Shown piece by piece: positions 47,796 to 56,887 of a stretch of 56,887 nt of DNA. The translations under genes and the position numbers were made by a program. Source of the DNA: a virus. The notes under the pieces are model-generated. The model saw only the letters and a list, made by a program, of their open reading frames with translations, did no database searches and was not told the origin of the DNA. How positions within the stretch are numbered: position 1 is the first letter of the stretch; each line of letters starts with the position of its first letter. The DNA lies in the IMG/VR virus record IMGVR_UViG_3300033153_012363, positions 1 to 56,887 of that record, one strand, 5' to 3'.

Positions 47796-47797
47796 TT
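47762..47797 (+). terminator. terminator with CCCCAATCAG stem
   Basis: CCCCAATCAG (47762-47771) pairs with CTGGTTGGGG (47782-47791), with one G-U, then TTTTTT. It overlaps the stop of the convergent tail gene and protects it from plus-strand read-through. Confidence 0.8.
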
Positions 47798-50700
47798 AAT
47801 AGGTATCGTGAGATCTTAGAAGAAGTGATTGAGTAAATGTTTTTAAATTAAAAGAATGATCCATAATATAACAATCCATATAGTATCCCCAAGATTTGGG
47901 TAAAAGTTTCTTACTTACAATTCGTACAGTAAACAATTTTTTCTCAGAAGTATTTAATAACTTAACAAGAGGAACCATTGTTGAGTATCCACCTTTATCT
48001 ATCGTTTGAATAAAATCTGTAATATTAAAAGCCAACTTTGGTTTAGATTTTTCATGCAAGTAAGTTCTAGCCATAAATTCATGTAAAGTAGGTTGAATAA
48101 ATCTAATCTCATCTAAGTCTTTTGAAATTTTACCATATCGTTCAATCGAATCAACATCAACTACAGTAATAATAGCTCTAGAATCCTGTTGAAGTTCTAA
48201 TCCTGCACAATCTATTTGAATTTTATCATCCCCTCTAAAATTCATCCAAAAAGACCCAGAACTTCCAGGTGCAAACCCCAAAAATACTTTACTTCCTCCG
48301 ACCTCAATTAAATCATTATATTGTGATGCCCAATACGCTCGCAAAATTTCGTTTTCTTTTACTGAATCTTGATAAATACCTGAAGGCATTAGTGGACTAC
48401 CTTGATAAGACTGAAATTCTATTCTTGGAGAAGAGGAATCATGACCGTTGTCTTCAAGTACTTTCGTAACTATATATTCATGAGGATAATTTCCTAGTCT
48501 AATTATAGTCCCAACACTTACATTTCTAATACTCCTAATATCAACAGCTCTTGTGTCTCCACTAACCCAAGTAATTAACCCTCCTTTATCATTAGGATAT
48601 AATGGAGTAACTCCTTCATTTGACCATTGATTATTTCTTAATTCCTCATTCTCATTAGTAAATGATCTATATATAGTTACTGGAGTATAAGCTTTAAAAC
48701 TTTGTCCTAATGCCGAATTTAGTCTTAGTGTGTTCTTATTATAATCAATATCAGCTATAACTCGTGTAATAGTAGTAGTTTCTCCTGAATCTTCATCAGT
48801 AAAAATTACTGCAATAAGATCTCCTCGTTTAACTTGATTATTTAGATCTTGTCCAAAAAATGAAGGTAAGGTTAATATTAATTCTATTCCACTAACATCT
48901 CTTATAAGTTTACTTTCTAAAACATGATTATAAATTAAATAACTAAAACGTAGTTTTGAAATACTGTCTTCTTGAGTAACACTACCTTTTTGATGCACTT
49001 TTAAAGTAATTCTCTTAGATAAATCATCATCTTGACGAACTCTTAAATCTACATTAAGTTGAGTTCTACCATCATCTTGAACCGTAGTTTCATTTGGAAC
49101 TAATGTTACAGTCCAATCAACGTTTCCAACAGTAGCTATCCAAGGAGTCGACCTAATAATATTTTCAACTTTGTCATCCCTTATCTTTTTAGTAGAAATT
49201 ACTCCATCAAGATCTAAATCTAAAAGAATATCTGGTGTTGCAGATAAAGACTTTGGAATAAAAAAGAATCTATCATCATCAAATCCAGTTAAATAATTGA
49301 ATCCATTAGCTAATTGAGTAATAGCTTCCCAAACTTTTAATCCACTTAAATCTGCTAATTCTATAATGCCCCCTAAATAAGTATCATATTTCCATAAATG
49401 ATTTTTAGCTCCTACTCTATTAATTGGATTTCTGTAATATCCACTAGAAACTCCATAAACAATTTCAAAACCGCCAAGAGTCATAAGTTCCAAATTTGAC
49501 AGTTGATTAGATTCTCCATATACTGCTTCACTAATATAACCCAAAGTTGAAATTGGGTCAAGATAAGGATGTGTATATCCACCGTAACCTTGAGTTGGAT
49601 AAAATGATTCATCATATCCAAATCTACGTAATCTAACATTGGTTAATTCTTCTGTTCTACTCATAGGTTCAACAGCATAAAATGAATTCTGAAAATCAAA
49701 ACCTTCTGGGGTGCCACCGTCAGGTTTTTCAGAAGATTCAGTAATATGAAGCATTGGATACGGCATCAACCTACCACCATGTCCAGGTCCTGGAGGGTCA
49801 AAAGCATTATTCTCCAAAGAAGAAGATAGACCTGTCATACCATGATGTGCAACACCATAACAGTTTCCAATTGTTGGTCTTTCATCAAATTCAGACGAAT
49901 TTAACACTTTATCTTTTTCATAATAGGTAATATAAAGCTTTTTATTTTCTGCATGGTTTGATAAGACATTTAAATCCATAATGACGTAATCTGGGTTTCC
50001 AGAACCATAATCACCAGACTTATCTAATAAATCAGTAATACTAGTTTGTATCTCATTTCCAACTAAACCTCCTAATATTACTCTTTGTAGGTAAGCTTTA
50101 GTCTGAAACTTGTTCTCATTTTCAGATTGATTAGGCACAACTTTATGCTTGTTTGGGAATGTATGAGAAGCAACAAATAAATTTGTTCCTTGACAAGTAA
50201 CACCAGTAATCTGTTTTTGATAAGAATTTCCATCTTCTCTTGTATCAACAAAATCTGTTTCGTCCATACCTTCTATAGTATGTAAAACATTTGTATCTAA
50301 GTCTAAAATAAAACATTTTAATTTTAAATCATACCGATAAGTAACAGATGTACCACCAACATCATTGTGAGCAGACATCGTTTTAAATATCGTTTTAGTT
50401 AGTGATCCAGTATAGATATCTTTTACTTGGCCTTGAAAAAAGATCCCTCCTTTAGTTCCATAGTCTTTAATATAATGAACAGACCCAGTTTGACCAGATG
50501 AATATTTTAGCCAAGGAATTGGAGCATATTGCCAATTATAACTATCAGTTATCATACCTTCAAAATACCAAGAAAAAAAGCCAGGATCAAATCTATGCTC
50601 TGTATTATTTTCCCAAGGTAAATGTTCCCACCTTTCTGATTCTTTAAAATATTTTGTACTAGCTAATTTACAATTAAAAATTTCATGGTCTTCCCAAGAC

Positions 50701-52871
50701 ATATTTCCTTGAATTGCAGATGGAAAAGGGTGTTCTGGAGGAGGGGCTGGAAAATAACGCTGATCAACTTTAGTCATACTAATAAAAGTAGTATCTTCTT
50801 GAGTTGAGTCATTGGCAGCTAATGTATGCATTAACATAGCAGGTTGTTCATCATTAATATGATGATGGCTTTTTAGTATTAATCTTGGTCTACAAGAAAA
50901 ACAGTAATATGCCCAACCAATTCCATCAGCATAATAACTATAAACCCAGCCCTTGGGGTTTACCCACCCGTTAATTTCGCCACCTACTACATAATCCTCT
51001 GGTCCAGGAATAAAACTAAAATTTCGATAAAAATTTCCGTAAACTAAAGAACCGGCATTAGCACTCCAAGAAGTTCCAGTAAAAGCATTAACTAATGCCC
51101 ACTGATTGAATATTACTTCATTTGTCATATTAAAACCAAAACCCACAGTTTGAGTATAAGGAATGATTAAATTTTCAGTATAACCACATCTATAAGAATT
51201 ACCTGACTGATAAATTGCAGGTCTAGTTCTGTCTCCTCCTGATTGATCAGGATTAGGTGTTGAGTGTTTCATTCGGCCATATCCTACATGTAAAGCTTTT
51301 TTAGGCCAAACATTATTCCATTCAGGATATTGCCCTCCTAAATCATGATTTGCTGAGTTATCATAATAATCATCTTCAGTTTGACGTCTTCCTTCAAGAT
51401 AGGGCTCAACTATATGATACTCTCCTGAAAAAAGAGTTGGGAGTTTATTGGTAGAACTATTTGAAGTTGTTGCACTATCATATAAGTTTTCTATCCCATC
51501 ATTATTAGCACGAAAGATAATAAAATCATTACTAGTGATGCAAGAATATCTTAATCTTCGAAATGTGGTTCCATCATCTTCAAACTCTCCTGCATCATGA
51601 ATAAGTTCTTCTGTAGGCCAAGCCATCCCATAAATATACTTATCAGCTAAAGCATCTTCTTCATTGTACCAAAGTTTCTTTATATTATATACTACACTAC
51701 CATAATCTGTAGCAGTGCTTTTTATATCCCCAATTAAATAATAGGTTTGAATTAATTCATTATATTCATATAAAAACTGACCAATTCCTAAATAAAGTCT
51801 TTCTCCATTAATACCTAAATCAGCTTTTCTTAAAGAATAAGTCTTTCCAATCGAATTTAAATTATTAGTTAATTTTGTAAAAGTTGGAGGTCTTCCTAAA
51901 CTAGAGATAACGGGTTCCCCACTAGGATTCTCAGGACGTATTCCATTAATAATAAAGTCTCTTGGAATTTCTCCATTCCTCGGATCAGGATAATTTTTCT
52001 TAACAAGTTCTTCAACTAAGAAGTGTAAAGGAATATTTCTATACCATTGATATCCAGATTTAATATCTGAAGCACTTGTTTCAATCATTGGTTTAGTAAG
52101 ATCTTCTAATTTCAAAGTAACACTATCATCTTCATTATGATCCGTTTTATCAATTAAAAATGTTCCCACATCAATAATTTGTGTGGAATTGTCAGATCTT
52201 AGAACTTCTACTTTAATTGAACATTTTCTACGCTTTAAAGAAGAATGTGTTTTATTCCAAGTTTTACTAAAATTAGCAGTAGCTCCCGATACCGTTTTTA
52301 GATCATTAGGAAATGGTTGATTCCAAAAATTATCTTCTTCAACATAGCCTGTATCACCTCTTAATAAAAGAGCCGACTCATTATCACCATAAATAGGTTC
52401 AGGTGGGTGCGTTGCACCATCCCAAGGTTGAGAAGGGATACTTTCATGTAAGTCTCTAGAAATAAAAGTCGTATCGGCTGGTGAAACATTTTCAATAATT
52501 GATATTCTAAGTGGGTCCCAAGTTAAACTTTCAGTGGCTATTGATGAATCAAAAACATTAATACTAATATAATCAAAAAGAACTTCTTGAGTTTGAACAA
52601 GCTCATCAACATAAATCTTTAAATCAGTCCCACCAACTTCCATTGTAATAACTTCAGTTGGTTCAACAATATCTCCTGAAAGAGTATAGCCTTGATAGTT
52701 TACTTCAGTAGTATAGGCATTATCAAAAATAAAACATTGTAAAGAATCAATTGAGGCTGTAATGTCTTCTGTAGTATAAGCTGTATCAGATACATTAATC
52801 TCAAGAGTTTGAGGTATTAACTCAATTGATATATCTTCAGATGTATAACCTTGTGAAAATACATTAGGCAT
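47796..52871 (-). CDS. giant tail protein, 1691 aa
   Basis: Structural protein of the tail tip or baseplate. The N-terminal 100 residues repeat a short theme (QGYTSEDI, DTAYTTEDI, DNAYTTEV). Residues about 190-280 (SLKRRKCSIKVEV, IDVGTFLID, VTLKLEDLTKPMI) look like a tail-hub beta domain. The very long middle is rich in Trp, Tyr, Gly and Asn, as in receptor-contact or beta-propeller regions. The last 400 residues return to regular beta-domain character. No enzyme motif is evident. The gene order places it downstream of fibre genes on a late transcript. I infer a host-contact protein. Confidence 0.6.
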   Translation of the reverse strand: MPNVFSQGYTSEDISIELIPQTLEINVSDTAYTTEDITASIDSLQCFIFDNAYTTEVNYQGYTLSGDIVEPTEVITMEVGGTDLKIYVDELVQTQEVLFDYISINVFDSSIATESLTWDPLRISIIENVSPADTTFISRDLHESIPSQPWDGATHPPEPIYGDNESALLLRGDTGYVEEDNFWNQPFPNDLKTVSGATANFSKTWNKTHSSLKRRKCSIKVEVLRSDNSTQIIDVGTFLIDKTDHNEDDSVTLKLEDLTKPMIETSASDIKSGYQWYRNIPLHFLVEELVKKNYPDPRNGEIPRDFIINGIRPENPSGEPVISSLGRPPTFTKLTNNLNSIGKTYSLRKADLGINGERLYLGIGQFLYEYNELIQTYYLIGDIKSTATDYGSVVYNIKKLWYNEEDALADKYIYGMAWPTEELIHDAGEFEDDGTTFRRLRYSCITSNDFIIFRANNDGIENLYDSATTSNSSTNKLPTLFSGEYHIVEPYLEGRRQTEDDYYDNSANHDLGGQYPEWNNVWPKKALHVGYGRMKHSTPNPDQSGGDRTRPAIYQSGNSYRCGYTENLIIPYTQTVGFGFNMTNEVIFNQWALVNAFTGTSWSANAGSLVYGNFYRNFSFIPGPEDYVVGGEINGWVNPKGWVYSYYADGIGWAYYCFSCRPRLILKSHHHINDEQPAMLMHTLAANDSTQEDTTFISMTKVDQRYFPAPPPEHPFPSAIQGNMSWEDHEIFNCKLASTKYFKESERWEHLPWENNTEHRFDPGFFSWYFEGMITDSYNWQYAPIPWLKYSSGQTGSVHYIKDYGTKGGIFFQGQVKDIYTGSLTKTIFKTMSAHNDVGGTSVTYRYDLKLKCFILDLDTNVLHTIEGMDETDFVDTREDGNSYQKQITGVTCQGTNLFVASHTFPNKHKVVPNQSENENKFQTKAYLQRVILGGLVGNEIQTSITDLLDKSGDYGSGNPDYVIMDLNVLSNHAENKKLYITYYEKDKVLNSSEFDERPTIGNCYGVAHHGMTGLSSSLENNAFDPPGPGHGGRLMPYPMLHITESSEKPDGGTPEGFDFQNSFYAVEPMSRTEELTNVRLRRFGYDESFYPTQGYGGYTHPYLDPISTLGYISEAVYGESNQLSNLELMTLGGFEIVYGVSSGYYRNPINRVGAKNHLWKYDTYLGGIIELADLSGLKVWEAITQLANGFNYLTGFDDDRFFFIPKSLSATPDILLDLDLDGVISTKKIRDDKVENIIRSTPWIATVGNVDWTVTLVPNETTVQDDGRTQLNVDLRVRQDDDLSKRITLKVHQKGSVTQEDSISKLRFSYLIYNHVLESKLIRDVSGIELILTLPSFFGQDLNNQVKRGDLIAVIFTDEDSGETTTITRVIADIDYNKNTLRLNSALGQSFKAYTPVTIYRSFTNENEELRNNQWSNEGVTPLYPNDKGGLITWVSGDTRAVDIRSIRNVSVGTIIRLGNYPHEYIVTKVLEDNGHDSSSPRIEFQSYQGSPLMPSGIYQDSVKENEILRAYWASQYNDLIEVGGSKVFLGFAPGSSGSFWMNFRGDDKIQIDCAGLELQQDSRAIITVVDVDSIERYGKISKDLDEIRFIQPTLHEFMARTYLHEKSKPKLAFNITDFIQTIDKGGYSTMVPLVKLLNTSEKKLFTVRIVSKKLLPKSWGYYMDCYIMDHSFNLKTFTQSLLLRSHDTY

Positions 52872-54604
52872 TAGATTGTACCTCTAACTTCAACATTTGA
52901 ATTTTCTGCACTTTCAACATTAGTTATAGTAACATTCCCATCTTCAGTTTTTGAATAAAGAGTTCCCATAAGAAGAGCTGTAATAGCAGCACCAGCAGCA
53001 AATGCATACTCATTTCCTGAACCTGTTTCAGTTACCTCAATTGTGCAATTATCAATGATAACGTCTTGATTAGTATCAGTCCAATAAATTCCATTTGCCC
53101 AATTGGCTCCTCCTCCTTTATTTCTTACTGCAAATTGACTGTTAAAGATAGTTCCTATTGTAGTACCTGATAAAAATACTCCTTCAATATCCCCATCTTC
53201 ATCTGCAGTTAAATAATTACCACCATAAGCTTGAACTAAACAATTTTGAATTACAAAATTAGCTTCATTGATATAAAACCCAATTCCAGTATCAACAGCA
53301 GTTACAGCATGACCTGCGGGTTGAACTTTAATCAATAGATCTTCCATTCTAATCCAATTACTTCCTGGGCTATCCAACCAAATTCCGTAAGTGGTTACTC
53401 CTAAAACAAATGATGGTTCTACTTTCAATGTAAAATTCTTAAATAAAACATCTTTTGAAGTTGCAGAAAGTTTTATTCCATAAGGTGTTCCAGCTGGTGG
53501 ATCTATTTCTATAATACATCTTAATTTGTCAATTCCAATAATATTAACAGATTCCGCCATTGTTATTTGAGTCGTATATGTACCAGGATATAATAAAATA
53601 GTTCCTTGGTCACTACCAACATCTGCATAAGCATCGGCAATATTATCAAAATATGGACTTACATTGTCAGAATATTCTGGGGAAACATATACAACTTTAC
53701 TTGCAAATCTTAGCATTGAATTTGCTAATGAAGTATCTAATTTCTCTATTGGAATTGAAGCATCCACAAGTTTATCTGCCGTAACATTTTGATCTGCAAT
53801 CTTTGCAGCTGTTACTCCAGCATCTTCAAGTTCTTCAGTCCCAACTGCTCCTGCATATATCTTAGATTGAATTACTGAATCGGTAGCTAATTCTGTTTGA
53901 CCAACTGCATCAGTCTTTATATGATTTGAATCAACTGAAGCATCAGCAAGTTCAACCTCAGTTATTGCTCCTGTTCCAACTTTAATGGTAGTTACTGCCC
54001 TATCAGCGATTTTTGCAGCTGTTACTGCATCAGTTGCTAATTGATTAGTATCGATTCCCCCATCTATAACATATAAATCACCATTTGTTGTAGAGATTGT
54101 AATGCCATCAAATTTTGGACCCCACCCACTGTTGTCTTCCATTATAGTATTAAATATACTTGTTCCAAGTTTAGATTTTAATACAGACTCACTAGCAAGA
54201 CCTGTTCCATCTACTGCCCCCGCTGCAATTTTTGCAGCTGTTACTGCATTGTTTACTATTTTATCGGTGGTTACTGCATCATTTATAATTTTATCAGTAG
54301 TTACTGCATCATCAGCTAAATAATAATCAGTAATTGATGTTTGTCCGATTATTGCTTGAACCGTTCCTCCTGGTCCTGCAATAAATAACGGATTTAAATC
54401 ATTTTGAACATTTCCATCGTATTTAATTGTATATTCCCCATCAATACAATCACTAAAAACTCTAGAACCATTATCATTACCGCTTCCAATAATAGTACCT
54501 GGATAAACTGAATAAGGAGCAAAATCCTGTGTAGCTGTTACAGTAATAGAATCTAAAATTGGTGTATTATCATTACCTTGAAATATAATTATTGTCTTTC
54601 CCAT
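52871..54604 (-). CDS. tail fibre with repeats and beta-helix, 577 aa
   Basis: Residues 90-285 consist of 15-17-residue repeats of the type AVTTDKI, AVTAAKIA, ADASVDSNHI, typical of shafts of trimeric phage fibres. From about 305 on, VVYVSPEYSDNVSPYFDNI and YPGTYTTQITMAESVNIIGID start a parallel beta-helix of the pectate-lyase type (TIxIxNCTIEV, VIQNCLVQAYG). Such heads bind or cut surface sugars; no catalytic triad is obvious. The ATG overlaps the neighbour by one base. It is the most probable receptor-binding protein of this window. Confidence 0.75.
   Translation of the reverse strand: MGKTIIIFQGNDNTPILDSITVTATQDFAPYSVYPGTIIGSGNDNGSRVFSDCIDGEYTIKYDGNVQNDLNPLFIAGPGGTVQAIIGQTSITDYYLADDAVTTDKIINDAVTTDKIVNNAVTAAKIAAGAVDGTGLASESVLKSKLGTSIFNTIMEDNSGWGPKFDGITISTTNGDLYVIDGGIDTNQLATDAVTAAKIADRAVTTIKVGTGAITEVELADASVDSNHIKTDAVGQTELATDSVIQSKIYAGAVGTEELEDAGVTAAKIADQNVTADKLVDASIPIEKLDTSLANSMLRFASKVVYVSPEYSDNVSPYFDNIADAYADVGSDQGTILLYPGTYTTQITMAESVNIIGIDKLRCIIEIDPPAGTPYGIKLSATSKDVLFKNFTLKVEPSFVLGVTTYGIWLDSPGSNWIRMEDLLIKVQPAGHAVTAVDTGIGFYINEANFVIQNCLVQAYGGNYLTADEDGDIEGVFLSGTTIGTIFNSQFAVRNKGGGANWANGIYWTDTNQDVIIDNCTIEVTETGSGNEYAFAAGAAITALLMGTLYSKTEDGNVTITNVESAENSNVEVRGTI
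53755..54325. repeat. degenerate tandem repeats coding the fibre shaft
   Basis: Repeated GCAGCTGTTACTGCATC-like units of about 45-50 bases on the plus strand. They encode the AVTxxKI shaft repeats of the fibre. They are imperfect and in frame, not a CRISPR array. Confidence 0.7.
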
Positions 54605-54607
54605 AAC

Positions 54608-55606
54608 TTAACTCCTTAACTTAACTGTATTAGTTTTTACGTATAATTGACCTTTTAGATTTTCTATTGCTTTAGAAATATTTCCCACATCTAATAATAA
54701 ATTCTTTCCTTTAGTTTCAAAATAATCGGATAAATCAACCATTTCGGGCTTTCTTGGTAATGGATATCCATATTTCCAATAAGCTTCAATTGTAGTATCA
54801 CTTAAAAACCATTGATTAGCATATAGAGTCATATAACTTATTTCTCCTTTATATCTATAGCCTATTATAAAACTTAAATCATTACTAATATCGGGTATAG
54901 CATTATGTACTTCATCATATAAAGTAACTCCATTTATTATAACAGCTAAACGAGATTCTCCAGCAACAACAGTTAAATGATATTTTTTACCCCAAACTAA
55001 AGGCATAACTGATGTCCCATAAACTATTCTATCAATAATGTTTTCTGTAGGAAGTGTACTAATATAAACTCTAATACCAAAATTAGTAGGATTTTCTAAA
55101 TCAGAATGAATACCCGCATAAAACTTTACTGAACCAGATTTGTGAGCACTTATTATTGTTCCATCTTGATATGATTGTAATTCTTCAGGAGTAAACCAAC
55201 AACTAAAAACAGTATTTTTCCAATTTAAATCTGAAACAGAAATAGAAATATCCCCAGAAAGATCACCTATATAAGATTTATTCGTTTCTAAAAATTCTAA
55301 TCCATCATCAGTTTCTCTTGCAGTATAAATATGAAGATCTGCTCTTTTCGGGCCATCATCTATCACTGATTGAGCAGAGATTTTTACTAAATCCCAAATG
55401 AAACTTGGTTTGGCAATAGTTACCCCATCCCAAGTCCCACCATCATCTTCAATTAAAAACTTCAATCGAACTGCATTGATAGTATTTCCTACTCCTTCAA
55501 ATAGCTCACCAGACATACTATCATGTGTTAAACGATCTCTACGTGGATCATACTGTAATGCACCTTCAATAATTCCTTTAAACTGTGACATACTTACAAT
55601 TGACAT
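54608..55606 (-). CDS. tail protein with LamG/concanavalin-like domain, 332 aa
   Basis: I use ATG 55606 (MSIVSMSQFKGI), which has GGAGG before it and shares a base with the upstream stop (TAATG). The longer frame would run into that gene. Residues about 120-290 (VFSCWFTPEEL, then VKFYAGIHSD, WGKKYHLTVVAGESRL, VIINGVTLYD, ISYMTLYANQWF) have the strand pattern and WHHVA-type turn of a LamG jelly roll, which binds sugars or host protein. The C-terminal 30 residues may attach to the fibre. Confidence 0.65.
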   Translation of the reverse strand: MSIVSMSQFKGIIEGALQYDPRRDRLTHDSMSGELFEGVGNTINAVRLKFLIEDDGGTWDGVTIAKPSFIWDLVKISAQSVIDDGPKRADLHIYTARETDDGLEFLETNKSYIGDLSGDISISVSDLNWKNTVFSCWFTPEELQSYQDGTIISAHKSGSVKFYAGIHSDLENPTNFGIRVYISTLPTENIIDRIVYGTSVMPLVWGKKYHLTVVAGESRLAVIINGVTLYDEVHNAIPDISNDLSFIIGYRYKGEISYMTLYANQWFLSDTTIEAYWKYGYPLPRKPEMVDLSDYFETKGKNLLLDVGNISKAIENLKGQLYVKTNTVKLRS

Positions 55607-56887
55607 TATTCCTCCGTAAACTCTACTGTGAAACTTCTTAAATTTAAATCCCAATTATCCTTAACATAATCTTTAACTTTTAATGTTCCAGTTAATGTGA
55701 GAGGAAGGTCATTAATATAGGGATGTAAATTTAATAAAAAGCCTTTTTCTTGCCATTCAACAATTAATTCGAACTGATCCCAAAATGTCTGAGAAACATA
55801 ATTTAATTTAAAACTTACTACATATCTTTCTTTTTTACCATATAAAGATGTTGTTCCTGTTCTAGCAACTTTTACTATTTTTAATGAGTCATGTTCAGGC
55901 CAAACTTGATATCTACCAAAATCTAAACAACCATCAATATGAGCATAATTTATACCACCAGCATGTTCAACAAATACATCATCAATATACATAATCAAAG
56001 ACCCCTTATATGGAGAAGGTATACCATCATTTTGAAACCAAAAGTCTATAGAAGGAGGAGAGTTTTTACTTAACCCAGAATCTAAAAGCTCTACTTTTGA
56101 AAATGTTTGCCAAGTATTCGGAGTTGTACTCGGAATAGCATTAGCTACAATACTTTCCCATTGACCACCATAATTTCTATTATCATTATTAGCTTTTAAT
56201 ATTAAATAAATATTGTAAGTATCTTTTAGACTTTGAGAAGTAAAAGAAGTATCCCAATAAATTCTACCACCGATTCTATAATATTGATACGGTATGACTA
56301 AAGAACGTTCTCTTATATCTTCTGTACCAGATCTTATTAAATTTTGTCGGAAGAAAGTTCCTGAAGGAGTAGCATCGTTCATACCAATAGCAATTCTTTG
56401 TGCATATTGTTTTCTCCAACCTCCTTTGTGATAATCTCCATATAAAAATGTATGAGTTCCTCCAGATGTTCCAGGAGTTATTGCAATTTTTGCATATTGT
56501 TTTCCTCCCTCAGTCTCAACAGGAACTATTATATATTCTAATGTATCACCATATACTTCATCAATATCAAGTAGAAAACTGTAATCTTGTATTTCATCAC
56601 CTAATCCATACCACAATAATGGACGTCCACCATTATTAAGATAAGTATATTCCCCTTGCCCTGGGGGAAGAACCTCCCCTGAAATAGCAGTATGCCACCA
56701 TCTACGAGCAATTGCTCCACGTTGAATTCCTTGCGTTTGAAAATATGCTTTTGATAAAAGACTATTTTGAGGTATTTCCCAACCTCCCGCAATACCTGTA
56801 CCATAGAATGAAACTCTATCCCCCACTTCGTACGCAAATTCATTATTTTTGTTTAAAAGATATATTTTAGTTGGGTCTCCAGCTCCA
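55606..56887 (-). CDS. tail/baseplate protein with carbohydrate-binding-like domain (5' end outside window)
   Basis: The frame is open to the window's right edge. A GTG at 56826 is not needed as a start because in-frame codons (ending TKIYLLNKNNEFAYE) continue upstream, so the N-terminus lies outside. Residues around 190-290 (YYRIGGRIYWDT...SLIMYIDDVFVEHAGG) have the WDD/IDDV pattern of CBM4/9-like jelly rolls. The C-terminal 100 residues resemble tail-tube or distal-tail beta domains (YVVSFKLNYVSQTFWDQFE). Part of the late minus-strand tail operon. Confidence 0.6.
   Translation of the reverse strand, partial: GAGDPTKIYLLNKNNEFAYEVGDRVSFYGTGIAGGWEIPQNSLLSKAYFQTQGIQRGAIARRWWHTAISGEVLPPGQGEYTYLNNGGRPLLWYGLGDEIQDYSFLLDIDEVYGDTLEYIIVPVETEGGKQYAKIAITPGTSGGTHTFLYGDYHKGGWRKQYAQRIAIGMNDATPSGTFFRQNLIRSGTEDIRERSLVIPYQYYRIGGRIYWDTSFTSQSLKDTYNIYLILKANNDNRNYGGQWESIVANAIPSTTPNTWQTFSKVELLDSGLSKNSPPSIDFWFQNDGIPSPYKGSLIMYIDDVFVEHAGGINYAHIDGCLDFGRYQVWPEHDSLKIVKVARTGTTSLYGKKERYVVSFKLNYVSQTFWDQFELIVEWQEKGFLLNLHPYINDLPLTLTGTLKVKDYVKDNWDLNLRSFTVEFTEE

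Noticed and set aside
53755-54325. Regularly spaced repeats that could suggest a CRISPR array
   Set aside because: Units are imperfect, have no unique spacers and stay in frame, coding the shaft of a tail fibre.
55607-55654. Longer N-terminus for the LamG-like tail gene
   Set aside because: It overlaps the upstream tail gene; ATG 55606 has GGAGG and a TAATG junction.
1-56887. Search for integrase, excisionase, repressor or transposase genes
   Set aside because: None recognised in either strand, so there is no evidence here for lysogeny; the rest of the genome is not visible.

Overview
This window is part of the genome of a virulent-type, double-stranded DNA tailed phage. It is AT-rich, densely packed and mostly free of RNA genes; I see no tRNA, rRNA, integrase, transposase or CRISPR array. 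Three signs point to a host in the Bacteroidota. Gene clusters are preceded by a recurring TATATTTG-like element that fits the Bacteroidota -7 promoter box TAnnTTTG. One small gene encodes a histone H1 (Hc1)-like protein of the kind common in that phylum. Another encodes a small secreted beta-rich protein with a Bacteroidota-style signal peptide. Many genes nevertheless have clear Shine-Dalgarno (SD) sequences, and overlaps of the ATGA and TAATG kind are common, so translational coupling is likely.

Layout. (1) Positions 1-17737, minus strand: an early or accessory region of about 40 small genes, most of unknown function, with many zinc-ribbon mini-proteins. Recognisable members are a SEC-C protein, a PC4-like ssDNA-binding protein, a DUF2786 protein, a nucleotidyltransferase, a thymidylate synthase-fold protein best read as a dCMP hydroxymethylase, an ATP-dependent DNA ligase, a SLOG-fold protein and three small basic proteins in their own promoter-terminator units. 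(2) Positions 17805-47580, plus strand: replication, recombination and nucleotide metabolism. The order is a probable initiator, a degenerate AAA+ loader-like protein, DnaB-like helicase, a sigma-like factor, UvsW-like helicase, 5'-3' exonuclease, a SAM methyltransferase, dUTPase, a second thymidylate synthase-fold enzyme, dNMP kinase, two C5-cytosine methyltransferase homologues flanking a SpeD-like protein and a DUF3326 protein, primase, dCMP deaminase, family A DNA polymerase, a DUF932-like protein, an SSB-like protein, RecA/UvsX, RuvC-like resolvase, SbcD and SbcC homologues and a GT9 glycosyltransferase. The block ends in an array of hairpins and terminators. (3) Positions 47796-56887, minus strand: tail and receptor-binding genes converging on the replication block. 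The last one runs off the right edge.

The most interesting theme is DNA cytosine chemistry. Two thymidylate synthase-fold proteins both carry Asp where thymidylate synthase has the uracil-selecting Asn177, the change that makes T4 gp42 act on dCMP. Near the second one lie a dNMP kinase, two divergent C5-MTase homologues, an AdoMet decarboxylase (SpeD)-like protein whose pyruvoyl-forming Ser is replaced by Thr, and a DUF3326 protein that is unexpected in a phage. A GT9 glycosyltransferase closes the same strand block. I infer a cytosine hypermodification pathway that is not a simple copy of the T4 one; its end product cannot be read from sequence.

A second theme is regulation. There is an array of Bacteroidota-like promoters, including a 14-bp element present as an inverted pair at 17086/17158 and as a third identical copy at 35787. 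Two intergenic elements, 8594-8661 and 11503-11567, share an unusual RNA architecture; the second sits just upstream of the dCMP hydroxymethylase-like gene.
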